This document shows, piece by piece, positions 20,672 to 32,027 of a DNA stretch of 64,000 nucleotides. Every line of letters starts with the position of its first letter. Position 1 is the first letter of the stretch. A program made the position numbers and the translations under genes. The stretch comes from Spiroplasma floricola 23-6 (GTDB lineage Bacteria > Bacillota_I > Bacilli_A > Mycoplasmatales > Mycoplasmataceae): NCBI RefSeq assembly GCF_002813555.1, contig NZ_CP025057.1, forward strand, positions 310,001 to 374,000, read 5' to 3'. The notes under the pieces were generated by a model. The model was not told the DNA's origin and did no database searches. It saw only the letters and a list, made by a program, of their open reading frames with translations.

Positions 20672-20702
20672 TTGTTAAAAAAATTAGGGATTTTGTTATA
20701 AT
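20672..20702 (+). promoter_or_regulatory. pyrH promoter
   Basis: TATAAT at 20697-20702 with an extended -10 TG at 20694; TTGTTA at 20672-20677 is a possible -35 with 19-base spacing. Confidence 0.55.
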
Positions 20703-20720
20703 TTATCTAGCGAGGTAAAT

Positions 20721-21434
20721 ATGGCATTAAAATTTAAAAGAGTTTTATTGAAAATATCTGGTGAAGCCTTAAAAGGAAGCGGAGATATCTATGATAAGGA
20801 AAAACTAGATGAAGTTGCAAAACAAGTTATTCATTTAACAAAACAAGGATTGCAAATTGGTATTGTCATTGGTGGGGGAAATATTTGAAGAGGTAAATTA
20901 GCAGATACTCTTGAATTATTTAGAATAGAAGCTGACTATATGGGAATGCTTGCAACAATTATGAATGCTTTAGCATTTGAAGCTACATTGAGAAAACTTG
21001 GATTTGATAAAGTAAAAGTATATTCTTCTTTAGAAATCAAAACAGTTACCAGTTCATATAATTATAGAAATGCAAGAGAGAAACTTGACGAGGGTTATGT
21101 AACAATATTTGCTGGGGGTACTGGTTATAGTTACTTTACAACAGATACTGGAGCAAGTATAAGAGCTATAGAAATAAAAGCAGATGCTTTATTAATGGCT
21201 AAAAATGGAACAAAGGGAGTTTATGATTCAGATCCAAATACAAATGCTGAAGCGAAATTTTTAAAAAATTTAACTCACAATGATTTAGTAAGTAAAAATT
21301 TAAAAGTTATGGATTCAACAGCGGCTGCCTTATCAAGAGATGGTAAGTTAGAAATAGTTGTATTTGATATGAATGGAAAAGACAATATAATTAAAATTGC
21401 ACATGGTGAATTAGAGTGCACTGTAATTAAATAA
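20721..21434 (+). CDS. pyrH: UMP kinase
   Basis: 237-residue amino-acid-kinase-fold enzyme phosphorylating UMP to UDP. Start MALKFKRVLLKISGEALKG; GGGNIWRG with TGA Trp; the uridine site region DYMGMLATIMNALAFE; FAGGTGYSYFTTDTGASIRAIEI; DSDPNTNAEAKF. Paired with frr 19 bases downstream, a common bacterial arrangement usually next to tsf. Confidence 0.96.
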
Positions 21435-21453
21435 ATAGAGGAGAAAAAATAAT

Positions 21454-22002
21454 ATGATAAATGAAATAGTTCAATTAGCAGAACTTAATATGCAAGATTC
21501 AATTGATAGTTTTAAAGATTACTTATCAAAAGTTAGAACTGGAAGAGCAAATGCAAATATGCTAAATAGTGTAATGGTTGATTTTTATGGGACTTTAACA
21601 CCAATTAATCAAACTGCTCAAATTTCATCACCTGAACCACAACAATTAGTCATTAAACCTTATGATAGAAGTCAAGTTGGAGCTGTGATTGCAGGAATTA
21701 ACAAAGCAGATTTAGGGTTAAACCCAATTGGAGAAGCAGATTTAGTTAGAATTAACATTCCTGCTTTAACTCAAGAAATTAGAAAAGACTTAGTTAAAAA
21801 AATGTTAAAAGAACTTGAACAGTTTAAAGTTAGAGTAAGAAATGTAAGAAGAGATGCTAACGATAAAATTAAAAAAGATGCAAGTTCACCTGAGGATATT
21901 AAAAAAGATTTAGAAAATCAAATTCAAAAATTAACAGATAAGTATATCGATATTTTAGATAATTTAGCAAAAGAAAAAGAAACTGATTTAATGAAAATAT
22001 AA
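21454..22002 (+). CDS. frr: Ribosome recycling factor
   Basis: 182 residues; with EF-G it splits post-termination ribosomes. Contains the typical three-helix-bundle/hinge sequences SKVRTGRANANMLNSVMVDFYG, PINQTAQISSPEPQQLVIKP, RKDLVKKMLKELEQFKVRVRNVRRDAN. Start follows GAGGAG. Probably cotranscribed with pyrH; followed by a long hairpin terminator. Confidence 0.97.
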   Translation: MINEIVQLAELNMQDSIDSFKDYLSKVRTGRANANMLNSVMVDFYGTLTPINQTAQISSPEPQQLVIKPYDRSQVGAVIAGINKADLGLNPIGEADLVRINIPALTQEIRKDLVKKMLKELEQFKVRVRNVRRDANDKIKKDASSPEDIKKDLENQIQKLTDKYIDILDNLAKEKETDLMKI

Positions 22003-22030
22003 AAAAGTTATTAATTTATAAAAATTGTTA

Positions 22031-22070
22031 AAAAAAGACTGTGAATTCTTAAAAATTTACAGTCTTTTTT
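22031..22070 (+). terminator. Terminator after frr
   Basis: Eleven-base stem AAAAAGACTGT / ACAGTCTTTTT with an A/T-rich loop. Confidence 0.85.
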
Positions 22071-22192
22071 AATTTGTATAAAAATATTTTATTAATATTA
22101 AATTATTTTTTTAAAAAAAGTTTAGAAACTTATTCTATACATATATTTTAAAATAAATTTAGAATTTTAAATTCAAGAAGGAGAGAAAAAAT

Positions 22193-22663
22193 ATGAGAAA
22201 AATATTAACAATGTTAGGTTCATTTGGATTAGTTGCTTCAAATGGATTTATTTTATCAAATGTTGTATCTTGTGGTAATAATTTTAAATTACCTTCAGAG
22301 CCCAAAGATTTAGAAGAAGCTCAAAAATTATTAGAAGAATTAACTAAAAAAAGTGATGAGTTTCAAAAAAAATTACAAGAAGAAATGAAAAGTACAAATA
22401 TAGATGATAGAGATGAAAAATTTCCTGATTTTGCTAAAAAAAGTACAGCAGCTCAAGAAATGTATCAATATCAAGCTTTAACATTTGCATACACAAGTAA
22501 AATCTCTTATTTTAAAAATGAAGATAAGGATAAAATTATTTCTTTTATTAATGAACTTCAAAAACAGTTTGATAAGCATTTAAAACCTTGTGCTACTGAT
22601 AAAACTTATAAAAATATTATGTCAATTTTAGAATGACCTAAAAAAGATCCAAGACAAAAATAA
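22193..22663 (+). CDS. Small lipoprotein, unknown function
   Basis: 156 residues. Signal peptide MRKILTMLGSFGLVASNG... with lipobox SNVVSC; after the Cys the protein is Lys/Glu-rich and predicted helical (ELTKKSDEFQKKLQEEMK). A standard-code reading would stop at TGA 22634; as Trp, the frame continues eight codons to TAA. Starts after AAGGAGAG. It is the first of three consecutive surface protein genes. Function unrecognised. Confidence 0.75.
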
Positions 22664-22687
22664 TCAATTTCTTATATATAAATAAAT

Positions 22688-22720
22688 GAATCTAAGTTTT
22701 TAAAAATTTAGATTTTTTTT
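22688..22720 (+). terminator. Terminator after small lipoprotein
   Basis: Stem AATCTAA / TTAGATT (one bulge) with A/T loop, then T run. Confidence 0.7.
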
Positions 22721-22842
22721 ATATTTTTTATAAAGTTAGGAAATATATAGGCATCAGAAAAAAGCATATTAATTATTCAATAAAATATACTTAAACTTAA
22801 AATAATTTATATACTGAGAGATATACTTTTGCTAAAAAATAG

Positions 22843-22850
22843 TGTATAAT
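22843..22850 (+). promoter_or_regulatory. TG-TATAAT -10 element before the Ig-repeat lipoprotein
   Basis: TGTATAAT 56 bases before the start codon; no convincing -35. Confidence 0.4.
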
Positions 22851-22905
22851 TATAACAAATTATTAATAAAAAATACTCAAAAAGTTTTGAAGTGGGGTAA
22901 ATATA

Positions 22906-25581
22906 ATGAAAAAAATATCTTTTTTCTTTTTATCAATCTTATTATTAATATCAACAACAATGTTTACAAGATCTTGTATCACAATTGATGTAGAACAAAA
23001 TAAATATGTAACTCAACAATTTTCAGTAAATTACACTAGTGAAAGTGAATATACAATTTCAGATTGGGATACATATAAAAAAAATCATAATAGTTTTAAA
23101 ATATATTCTATGGATGAAAGTATTTTGCAAGTAACCTCAAATATTGACGATAATGGTTCATTTAAGATGATTGCAAATGGTATTGGGGAAGCAACTTTAA
23201 CTTTAGAAGCATATAGTAATAGTAAAATTCCTAAAAAAGTAAAGTGAAAATTCAAAGCAGATGTAGTATTTTTTGAATTATCAGAAATAAAAATTAATAA
23301 ATCTTTTGTTGAAATTGAACCAGAAAAAGGTTCAAGTATAATTGAAATTGAAAACTTTGATGAGTTGGAAGATGTCAAAGTTAGTTCTTTAAATGAGAAT
23401 GTTGCAACAGCAGAAATTGATGAGCAAGGAAATGTTCAAATAACTGCTTTAAATGAAGGAAAAACTAAAATCTCTGTTAATGCAGAAAATGCAATAGAAT
23501 CAGTTTCAATTGATGTAGAAGTTTTAAAACAAAAAGTTGCAGTTGAACTTTCAGCAAATAGTTTAAGTATAAATGAAAAAGCTAAAAATGAATCAATTTA
23601 CATTAAAAATTTTAATAAATTAGAAGGTATTGAAGTTAGCTCAACAAATAAAAATATAGCAACTGCAAATGTTAATGAATTAGGACAAATTGAAGTATTT
23701 GGTTGAAATGAAGGAAAAACTGAAATTACTGTTAATGCAGAAAATGCAATAGAATCTGTTTCAATTGCTGTAACTGTTTTAAAAGAGAAATTTGAAATAG
23801 AAGTTTCTTCAAATAACTTAACTATTAATGAAAAAGTTAAAGATACATCAATATATATTAAAAATTTTGATAAACTGCAAGATGTTAAAGTTGACTCTTT
23901 AAATGAAAATATAGCAACAGTTACAATTAATAAATCAGGAAATATTGAAATATTAGGCTTAATGGAAGGAAAAACTGAAATTACTATTAATGCATCAAAT
24001 GCAATAAAACCAATTAAAATTGAAGTAATAGTGTTAAAACAAAGATTTTTAATAGAAGTTTCATCAAATAACTTAATTATCGATGAAAAAACTGAAAATA
24101 ACTCAATTAATATTACTAATTTTGATAATTTAGAAGGTGTTGAAGTTAGCTCTTTAAATGAAAGTATAGCAACTGCAAATATTAATCAAACAGGAAATAT
24201 TAAAGTATTTGGTTTAACAGAAGGAACAACCAAAGTTGTTGTTGATGCAAAGAATTCAATAGAATCTGTTTCAATTGCTGTAACTGTTTTAAAACAAAAA
24301 ATAGCAATTCAAATATCATCAAATACTTTAAATATTGATGAAGATGCTAAAGATAATTCAATTAAAATTAAGAATTTTGAAAAATTAGAAAATATAGAAG
24401 TAAAATCAGTAGATGAAAATATTGCAACAGTAACAACAAATGAATTGGGATATATTGAAGTTACTGCATTAAAACAAGGAAATACTGAAATTACTATTAA
24501 TGCATCAAATGCAATAGAACCAGTTGAAATTAATATAATAGTTGTAAAACAAAAAATTTCAATTCAAGTTTCAACAAACAGTTTGAGCATGGAAGAAAAA
24601 ACTGAAAATAGATCAATTAATATTAATAATTTTAGTGAATTAGAAAACGTTACAGTTAGCTCTAAAAATCAAAATATAGCAACAGCAATAGTTGATAAAT
24701 CAGGAAATATTGAAGTATCTGGGTTAATGGAAGGAGCAACTAAAATTATTGTTAATGCATCAAATGCAATAGAACAAGTAGAAATTGATGTGGTTGTATT
24801 AAAACAAAAAATAGCAATTCAAATCTCTTCAAATAATTTAAGTATTGAGGAAAAAAACAAAGATAGTTCAATTCATATTAATAATTTCAGTGAATTTGAA
24901 AATATTGTAGTTAATTCAGCAGATGAAAATATAGCAAAAGCAAGTACTGATCAATTTGGAAATATTGAAGTTACTGCATTAAAACAAGGAAATACTAAAA
25001 TTATTGTTAATGCAGAAAATGCAATAGAGCTAGTTGAAATTCATATAAATGTTTTAAAACAAAAATTTGCAATTAATGTTTCTTCAAATTTCTTACAAAT
25101 AGAAGAAGAAAGTAAAGATAATTCAATTCGTATTAATAATTTTGCTCAATTAGAAGATATTGAAGTTAATTCATCAAATGAAAGTATAGCAACTGCAATT
25201 GTAGGTCAAAATGGAAATATTGAAGTATCAGCTTTAAAAGAAGGAACAACTAAAATTACTGTTAATGCATCAAATGCAATAGAACCAGTAGAAATAGAAA
25301 TTAGTGTATCACAAAAAATGTTTGATATAAAATTAAACAAAACAAAAGTAAAAATAACTTTATTAAATGGTATGGGCGGTGAAACTGTTAAAATAGAAAA
25401 TTACAGTGTTCTAAAAAATGTTCAAGTTACCTCAAAATCTTCAGGAATTATTGGTGTTTCAGTTAAAGATGATATTATAAAAATTAATGGACTTTTAGTT
25501 GGTAAAGGAGAAATTACTGTTAATGCAGATAATGCAAAATCAGCAGTTATTATAAAAGTTACTGTAGGACTGTTGATGTAA
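22906..25581 (+). CDS. Big_2-like Ig-repeat surface lipoprotein
   Basis: 891 residues. Hydrophobic signal then FTRSC, a plausible but atypical lipobox. After an N-terminal divergent domain come nine tandem units of about 84 residues, eight well conserved and the last degenerate. Each has SSNxLxIxEK, a SIxIxNFxxLExVxVxS strand pair, IATAxVxxxGxIEVxALxEGxTxITVNAxNAIE, then LKQK. The IATA...G.I...L.EG...I.V pattern is that of bacterial Ig-like group 2 domains, common in adhesins. One Trp is TGG (in SDWDT) and others TGA. Likely a rod-like adhesin; ligand unknown. Confidence 0.8.
23280..25320 (+). repeat. Eight tandem approximately 252-base repeats coding Ig-like units
   Basis: DNA-level identity is obvious between units: blocks such as GTTAATGCA(T/G)CAAATGCAATAG and TTAAAACAAAAA recur at a spacing of about 250 bases. 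Copies are diverged rather than identical, so the array is not recent in all parts. Confidence 0.8.
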
Positions 25582-25596
25582 AATTATTTATTCTGT

Positions 25597-25629
25597 AAAA
25601 ATATTTTAAAGCATAAAAATATTTTATAA
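25597..25629 (+). terminator. Weak terminator after Ig-repeat lipoprotein
   Basis: AAAATATTTTA ... TAAAAATATTTT inverted repeat; AT-only stem, so low confidence. Confidence 0.45.
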
Positions 25630-25668
25630 AATACTTGAATTTTTAGACATGTTTGTAGATAATAATCT

Positions 25669-25674
25669 TATAAT
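25669..25674 (+). promoter_or_regulatory. -10 element before tandem GH18-like lipoprotein
   Basis: TATAAT 27 bases before the start; no clear -35. Confidence 0.4.
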
Positions 25675-25701
25675 TTAATAAATTTTTAAAGGGGAAAAAG
25701 T

Positions 25702-28700
25702 ATGAAGAAATTATTAAGTATTTTAGGAACATTGACTTTAACATCAATGCCTATCACATCTGTTGTAAGTTGTATTAGTCCTGATCCAGGAAATAATTTT
25801 GGAGATTCTAACTTACAAACTGGAAATGAATGAAAAGGAAAAAGTGAAATATCAAAAGATGTAACAGAATTAAAATCTACTTCTGTAAAACTACAAAAAT
25901 CACAAGATGTTTTGTATACTGATTATTCAAATTTCAATAAAACTAATTATTCAGCTAGTTTATCTAATACTGAAAAAACTTCAGGATATAAAAACAAATT
26001 AATAAAAGAAAAATATCTTAAAACTGAAGATCATCTAACATTTAATCCTTATGCAGATATGGGTATTGTAGAAGATACTGCAGAGTATCTAATGAAAGAT
26101 AAAGGTGTTGGTGGAGCTAGTAGAGCTGATGCAGAAAAATGACTTGAAGGAAGAAATAACGCTGTTTACAATGATGTAGGTGAATATGCTACTAAATATT
26201 TTAACGAGGGAAATCAAAAAGGAAATGGTATAAAATTAGGATTTATGCAAAATGCTTCAGATACTGGAGAGTTAGTTCCTATGTGAAATGCTGCTCCTTC
26301 ACAAGGAAGTAAAGAAGGTATTTTAGCAACAGGAAAAAATCAAAAAGAGTATGCAAGATGATTTAATGATAAATATGAAAAATGAACAAATGGAAAACCA
26401 GAAGAAAATTGACAAAGACCTTCAGAAGGTGGATTAAATAAAGAAGATGTTACAATATCTTTTGGACCATTTGCAAATTCATTATGACATACTGCATATA
26501 TTAACAATAAAACTCCAGAAGAGTTAGCAACTACTATTAAAGCTGTTGGTGACAGATATGGAACAAAGAAATTTGATTTCTATTTTTCTTCACCATATTT
26601 AACTAAAAGTGGACAATATGGAGATTCTCAAAGATTATTGGCAAGTGCTTTAAAAATTTTAATGGAATCAGATTCTGGATATGATATTACATTATCTTTA
26701 GTTGTTTCAACTAAAGATGGAGTTGCAGTTCAAAAAGGATTAGAATCAGTTAAACAAATTGGAGATGAAGCATATCCTTTATGAAACTTCACAGAATATT
26801 TAGGTATGAACTTTAGATTAAATTTAATTCCATATTTAACTAATAGTAGTGTAAATGGAGCAGTTTATGAAGGTAATTGAGAATTAGATACAATTAAAAA
26901 GGCAATTACAAATACTAAAACTACTTGAACACAAATGTACAAAAATATTCATGGAAATGATGCAGCTCAATATACACCAGAAGAAATAAGTAGAAGAATG
27001 TCAATTACACCATGAATTGGAAGAAGAGCTGAAGAATCAGTTTATAGTTTTACAACAGAAGATGCTGCAAAATTAAGAGAATTTGCAGTAACAGAAAAAT
27101 TAGGTCAAATGTCAATGTTTTATATCTCAAGAGATATTCCTTCATTATTTGAACCAAATAAAGAAGTAAAACCAGGAGAATCAGTTTATGGATTAGCAGA
27201 TAAAAATGCATTAGATCAAAATATTAGAAGTGGTGCAGGTTATAAAGCTCATTCATTCTCAGATATTCTAAGTGGAAAAGTTCAAATAAATGAAGAATTA
27301 AAAGTAGAAGCTAAAACAAAAGAGGACATCAAAAAAAATGGTGGTATAGATTATAAAGAAGATATTGAAGCAAATAAAACTTTAATACCAGGAACAAATG
27401 GTGGATGAGAAAATCCAGGAGTGGATCCGGAAAATCCAGGAGGAGGTTCTGCAGGTTCAGGAGCTGGTGGAGGAAACATAGTTCCTCCAACACCTCCAAC
27501 AGGTCCAGGAGCAAGTTTATACACTAGTTGAGCTCAAGCAAATCCAAATCGTAAAACAAATATCACAAGTAAGACAAAAGCAAATGGTTCTACATACTTT
27601 TCACCATATTTAGATGCAGGATTGTATGAAGGAAATGATATTGCAGGAATTAAAAATAAAGTCTCAGGATTTGATAATTTAACATTATCATTTGTACAAC
27701 AAGTAAATAGCAGTGATAATAAAGAAATAGATTTATCAATTGCAGGTATTCCTAATAAAGATGCTAATTATCAATATTGAGAAGAGTATCAATTATATGG
27801 AAAAATGTTAAAACCAATGATAGATTCAAATAACTTTGAAAATATTAAAGTAGCTTATGGTGGAGCAACTACTGGTGGATATGTTGAAAAAAATCCATGA
27901 GATGTTGCTTTGAGAATGGCAGGAGCATCAAGAGATTCAAAAGCATCTGATCTACAAATTAGTCAAGCTACAGGTCATTTAGAAAAAGCCTTAATAAAAT
28001 ATCAAGAAGATTTAGTAAAAGTTGGAGAACGTTATTCTAAAAAAACTGGTCTTAAAATGCCAAAATCAATAGACTTTGATATTGAAGGTCATGCACAATA
28101 CCAAGAAGATGAATTAAAAGTACTTGGACAAACAATGGCAAATATGAAGAAAAAAGATCCTTCATGAGACTTTTCATTAACTCTTCCTGTGCTTCCAACA
28201 GGTTTAACAAGTGTTGGATATAATGTAATGAACATTATTAATAAAGAATTCAAAGCCGCTGGTTTATCTCAAAATCAAGTTCCAATTGTTAATTTAATGT
28301 TAATGGATTATGGTGATCCAATTTATGTTACTGCAAAAGCAAATGGAGAAACAAACTTTGATTTAGCAAAACAAGCAATTGAAAATACAAGAAATAATTT
28401 AGCTACTTCTTTAGAAGAAAACTGAGGTACTGTAGGAGTAAGTGGTAATAAATTATATTCATTAATTGGAGCAACTCCAATGATTGGTGTTAATGATACT
28501 GTTCAAGGTGTATTTACTCTTGAAGATGCAAAAGAATTATATAATTATGCTCAAGTTAGAAACTTAGCATATATAGGAATGTGATCAATGAATGATGATA
28601 GAGGAAGACAAGGTACTAGACCTGTTAATAAATCTCTTGTTACTCATGGATTAGCTTACTTAGAAGAATATGACTTTGCAAGAGCATTCTCTGGAGATTG

Positions 28701-28743
28701 AACAAATGAAGTAAAAGTTCCAAGAAAAGAATGAAAACATTAA
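25702..28743 (+). CDS. Lipoprotein with two tandem GH18-like domains, first lacking the catalytic motif
   Basis: 1013 residues. Signal MKKLLSILGTLTLTSMPITS then SVVSC lipobox. Domain 1 (about 100-560) is an alpha/beta barrel-like region: TFNPYADMGI, VTISFGPF, FDFYFSSPYL. A Gly/Pro-rich linker follows (about 570-605: ENPGGGSAGSGAGGG, PPTPPTGPG). Domain 2 (about 625-1013) has SPYLDAGL, AYGGATTGGY, SIDFDIEGH with Asp791, Asp793 and Glu795, LMDYGDP and GMWSMNDDRG, a GH18 chitinase layout. The aligned place in domain 1 is D292-F-Y-F-S296, without the Glu, so domain 1 is probably non-catalytic, perhaps a binding module. Confidence 0.82.
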
Positions 28744-28764
28744 TTTAATATAGAGTTAAAAAAG

Positions 28765-28797
28765 AAAATATTTTACTATTAGTAAAATATTTTTTTG
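28765..28797 (+). terminator. Terminator after tandem GH18-like lipoprotein
   Basis: Twelve-base stem AAAATATTTTAC / GTAAAATATTTT with loop TATTA, then T run. Confidence 0.8.
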
Positions 28798-28886
28798 TTT
28801 TATAACAACATTAATAAGTTTTCTTTTTAATAAGTTGTAAAAGATTTATTTATATATATACTAATTATTAGAAGAGGTGTATTATT

Positions 28887-30473
28887 ATGGGCTTTAATAT
28901 GGGTATGGTTGTTTCATATAATCAACAAAATTATGTAATAATAGAAATAATTGAAAAAGAAGTTACTGGTGGTTTTATTCAATTTTTAAAGCTTAAAAAT
29001 CTAATAAATCAAGAGATTTTAACTGTTAATTCACAAAAAGTCAATCATATTCAATTAAAAGGAAGCCAAAAAAATTCAGAAATTAATTTTGAAAATGAAT
29101 TGACTGATACAAGTTATATTGAATCCCTATTTCCAGAAATATTGTCAGATACAGATAGTGAAGATATGGAACTTTTTGACTTATCAGGAGAAAATACGTT
29201 TACATTAGATGATGTAATTTTTGAAGAAGAAGATATTGAGAAATTTGAAGTTCAAGATAATTTAGACTCTTTAACAAAAGAATCAGCTGCTTCTAGTATA
29301 GGTTTAATTCAAAACTTTCAAACACCTGAAACTAATATACATCTAACTCCAAGAAGATCAACAACTTTTGAAAAAATTTCACCCATTAGTGACACTTTTA
29401 GTAATTTAAAAATGGTTGGAGAATTGCCAACTGAAACAACTGAAATAATTCCAAGAAGAGTTTTAAATGAGCAAAAGAAGCAAGTGTTATTTGAAAAGCA
29501 AGTAAAACCTAAAGATTCTGAAGAACAAGTTGTTAAAAAGCAAATAATTGAACAACAAGTAAATCAAAATAATAATGTTAAAAAAACTGAAAATATTGAA
29601 ATAAGAAAAGAAGTAAAAATAGAACCTTTAAATCAAGTAAAATCAAATAATTTGCAAAAAGAAACTATTAATAGTAATATTAATTTCTTAAAAGAAAATA
29701 AAGTACAAAATGAAAAACAAGATTCTGCAAAAAAACTTGAAAAAGAAGCAGTTGAAAAACAAATACTTGAAAAGCAAGACTCTTTAAATAAATTAGAAAG
29801 AAATATATCTAATAGTTCAAAAGAAGAACAATTGGATACTCTTGAAACAGAACCATTAAATACAAAAGCATTTTTTGAAAATTTTAATAAACAAAAAAAA
29901 CTACATGAGGATTTTAATAGTCAATTTAAAAATAACAAAGAAAATACAAATACAATATTTGGAAGCAATAATAAATTTGATCAAGATGCACTAAAAAACT
30001 CAAGAATCTATAAAAAATTCAAATTAATGAGTAGATTATTAATCTTATTTTTAGTACTAGCTTTAATTACTCCAATTATTGGAATAATAGCAAAAGCAGT
30101 TGTAGAGTTAATTAAAACCAAAACTGTTGATTTAAAAACTTTATTCTCATTTGATTTATCAAAAACAAGTAATATAGCTATAACTGCAGTGTCAATTTTA
30201 ATGTCAACTGTATTTGTTATTTATTTAGTAATATATTTAATTTCAATAAGTGATAAACAATATAAGAAAATTGCATTCTATAACTTCCAATTAAAAAATA
30301 ATATTGAAATTATTGACTCTATTCAGGAGTATAATAATGAATCAAGTATTTATTTAATTAAAGTTCATAATGAAATAAAAAAAATGAAGAAGGATATTAA
30401 AAAAAGTAATAAGCAATATTTAAATCAACCAATATCAAATAATAAACAAGAAAACCAAAAAGTTTCACATTAA
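28887..30473 (+). CDS. Large unknown protein with two C-terminal membrane helices
   Basis: 528 residues without Trp; not recognised. The N-terminal 60 residues look like a small beta-rich domain (MVVSYNQQNYVIIEIIEKEV). Residues about 70-370 are acidic then Lys/Gln/Glu-rich and probably disordered or coiled coil. Two strong hydrophobic helices follow near 381-408 and 428-455, then a polar helical tail. This suggests a membrane-tethered cytoplasmic or surface scaffold. Own terminator; starts after GAAGAGG. Confidence 0.7.
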   Translation: MGFNMGMVVSYNQQNYVIIEIIEKEVTGGFIQFLKLKNLINQEILTVNSQKVNHIQLKGSQKNSEINFENELTDTSYIESLFPEILSDTDSEDMELFDLSGENTFTLDDVIFEEEDIEKFEVQDNLDSLTKESAASSIGLIQNFQTPETNIHLTPRRSTTFEKISPISDTFSNLKMVGELPTETTEIIPRRVLNEQKKQVLFEKQVKPKDSEEQVVKKQIIEQQVNQNNNVKKTENIEIRKEVKIEPLNQVKSNNLQKETINSNINFLKENKVQNEKQDSAKKLEKEAVEKQILEKQDSLNKLERNISNSSKEEQLDTLETEPLNTKAFFENFNKQKKLHEDFNSQFKNNKENTNTIFGSNNKFDQDALKNSRIYKKFKLMSRLLILFLVLALITPIIGIIAKAVVELIKTKTVDLKTLFSFDLSKTSNIAITAVSILMSTVFVIYLVIYLISISDKQYKKIAFYNFQLKNNIEIIDSIQEYNNESSIYLIKVHNEIKKMKKDIKKSNKQYLNQPISNNKQENQKVSH

Positions 30474-30499
30474 AAAGTCATTTATATGACTTTTTAATT
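30472..30499 (+). terminator. Terminator after the 528-residue protein gene
   Basis: Stem AAAAAGTCAT / ATGACTTTTT with loop TTAT. Confidence 0.85.
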
Positions 30500-30533
30500 T
30501 TTATTTGTAATAAAATATATATTGAGGTGCAAA

Positions 30534-32027
30534 ATGCAAGATTGAGATTTAAAAATTCTATTTCCCTTATTATTCATAGCATGTATTATTTCTATGGTCT
30601 TTTTGTGTATGAAAGAAAAACTGCAAAAAGGAGCATTTTTATGATTAGTTCAAATTATTTTGTTCTGAATTGCAGCAGGTTTTATGGGAAATCAAATAAA
30701 AAATCAAATTAGTTCTTTGAATTCAATAAGCTTTATAATTGCAAGTGTTTTTACAACATCATTTTTTCTAATTATTTTAAAACCACTTGCAACATTTTCA
30801 ACTGGTATATTAAAAAATAGAAAAATATGAATTCAAATAAGTAGTTTGATTATGATTATTTTATTATTTTTCATATGTTTATTTAATTTACCAGTATGAG
30901 CTTTAATAATAGTTTCTCTTTTATTTTCTTTTTGCTTAGCAAGTTCAACTTTGTTTTATTTATTTCTAAATGAACAAAGTTTTTATAGAATATATATATT
31001 ACCCTCAATTTGAATTACATTTATTTTTATAACTTTCTCAACAACTTTTGGTATATATTTAAGCAATTTAAATATAGTTATTGGAAATAGTTCGAATAGT
31101 TCAAATATTTCGTTGTTAGTTATACTAATTTTAATGATTTGTTCAGGTTTTGCTTTAAGTTTTTTATCAAAAGAAAATAAAAATATGGTTCAAACTTTTG
31201 ATCAAGAAATATTAGAAGATATCCCTAAAAAGAATAATGCTTTATTCTTAATTATCTATTTATTAGCTTTTCTTTTAACAATAACAAGTGCAATAAATAA
31301 TTCTTTATTTATAAAATTGTATATAGCATTGAATTTAAAAAATCTGAATTTCAATAATGAAGGAATAAGAATGTGACTTAGAATTAATGACTTTGCTTAT
31401 TTAATTCCAACAATAATAGCTTCGGTTATAAGTTATAAACTTTTAAGAAAATTTTTTGAACAAAAATATTTAGTATTTTTAAATATGTTTGTATTATTTG
31501 CTATTTATACAGCTATGGCTTTTGTTCAAAATCCTTTTATTTTCATAGTTTTAAATATTATTGCGGGAATTTGCTTTAACCAAATTATCTATTCTTTATT
31601 TTCAGCTTGTTTATTTTGAAATTATAGAGCTAAAAGAAATCCAGTAACAGGGTTTTATGGAAGTGCTATGTTTGCAAGCTATTTTATTGTTGATTCTGTT
31701 CAAAGTACATTAGCTGATTTGAAAGTTGGAGTATTTAAAAACTTCTCAAATTTGGATGAACTTTTAAATAGTAAATTTGATTTTCAAACTTCATTAAAAG
31801 AGTTTGATGATATATCAACAATAATTATGTCAATTTCTTGTGTTATGATTCTTATAGCAATATTAATATTTTACTTTATGAATAATAAAATATTTGCAGA
31901 TTATAGCAACTATAAGATAGCAACACAAAATTTAAAAATTTTAATTAAAAAAAGGGTAATAACAAAAACTAAAACAAAACTTGATATTAAATCTATTGAG
32001 AAAGGAATAATAGAAAGCAATGAATAA
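30534..32027 (+). CDS. Polytopic membrane protein, MFS-transporter-like
   Basis: 497 residues continuous with TGA as Trp, about twelve hydrophobic helices in two halves separated by a polar loop (KENKNMVQTFDQEILEDIPKKN). The arrangement and loop pattern resemble major-facilitator-type transporters of mollicutes, but I see no diagnostic signature and the substrate is unknown. ATG 30534 follows GAGGTG. The next gene overlaps its end by 8 bases, so the transporter and the sugar mutarotase are probably made together, which hints at a sugar or sugar derivative. Confidence 0.6.

Noticed and set aside
23280-25320. Regular spaced repeats that could suggest a CRISPR array
   Set aside because: Period is about 250 bases, the whole unit is coding and in frame, and no short repeat with unique spacers exists.
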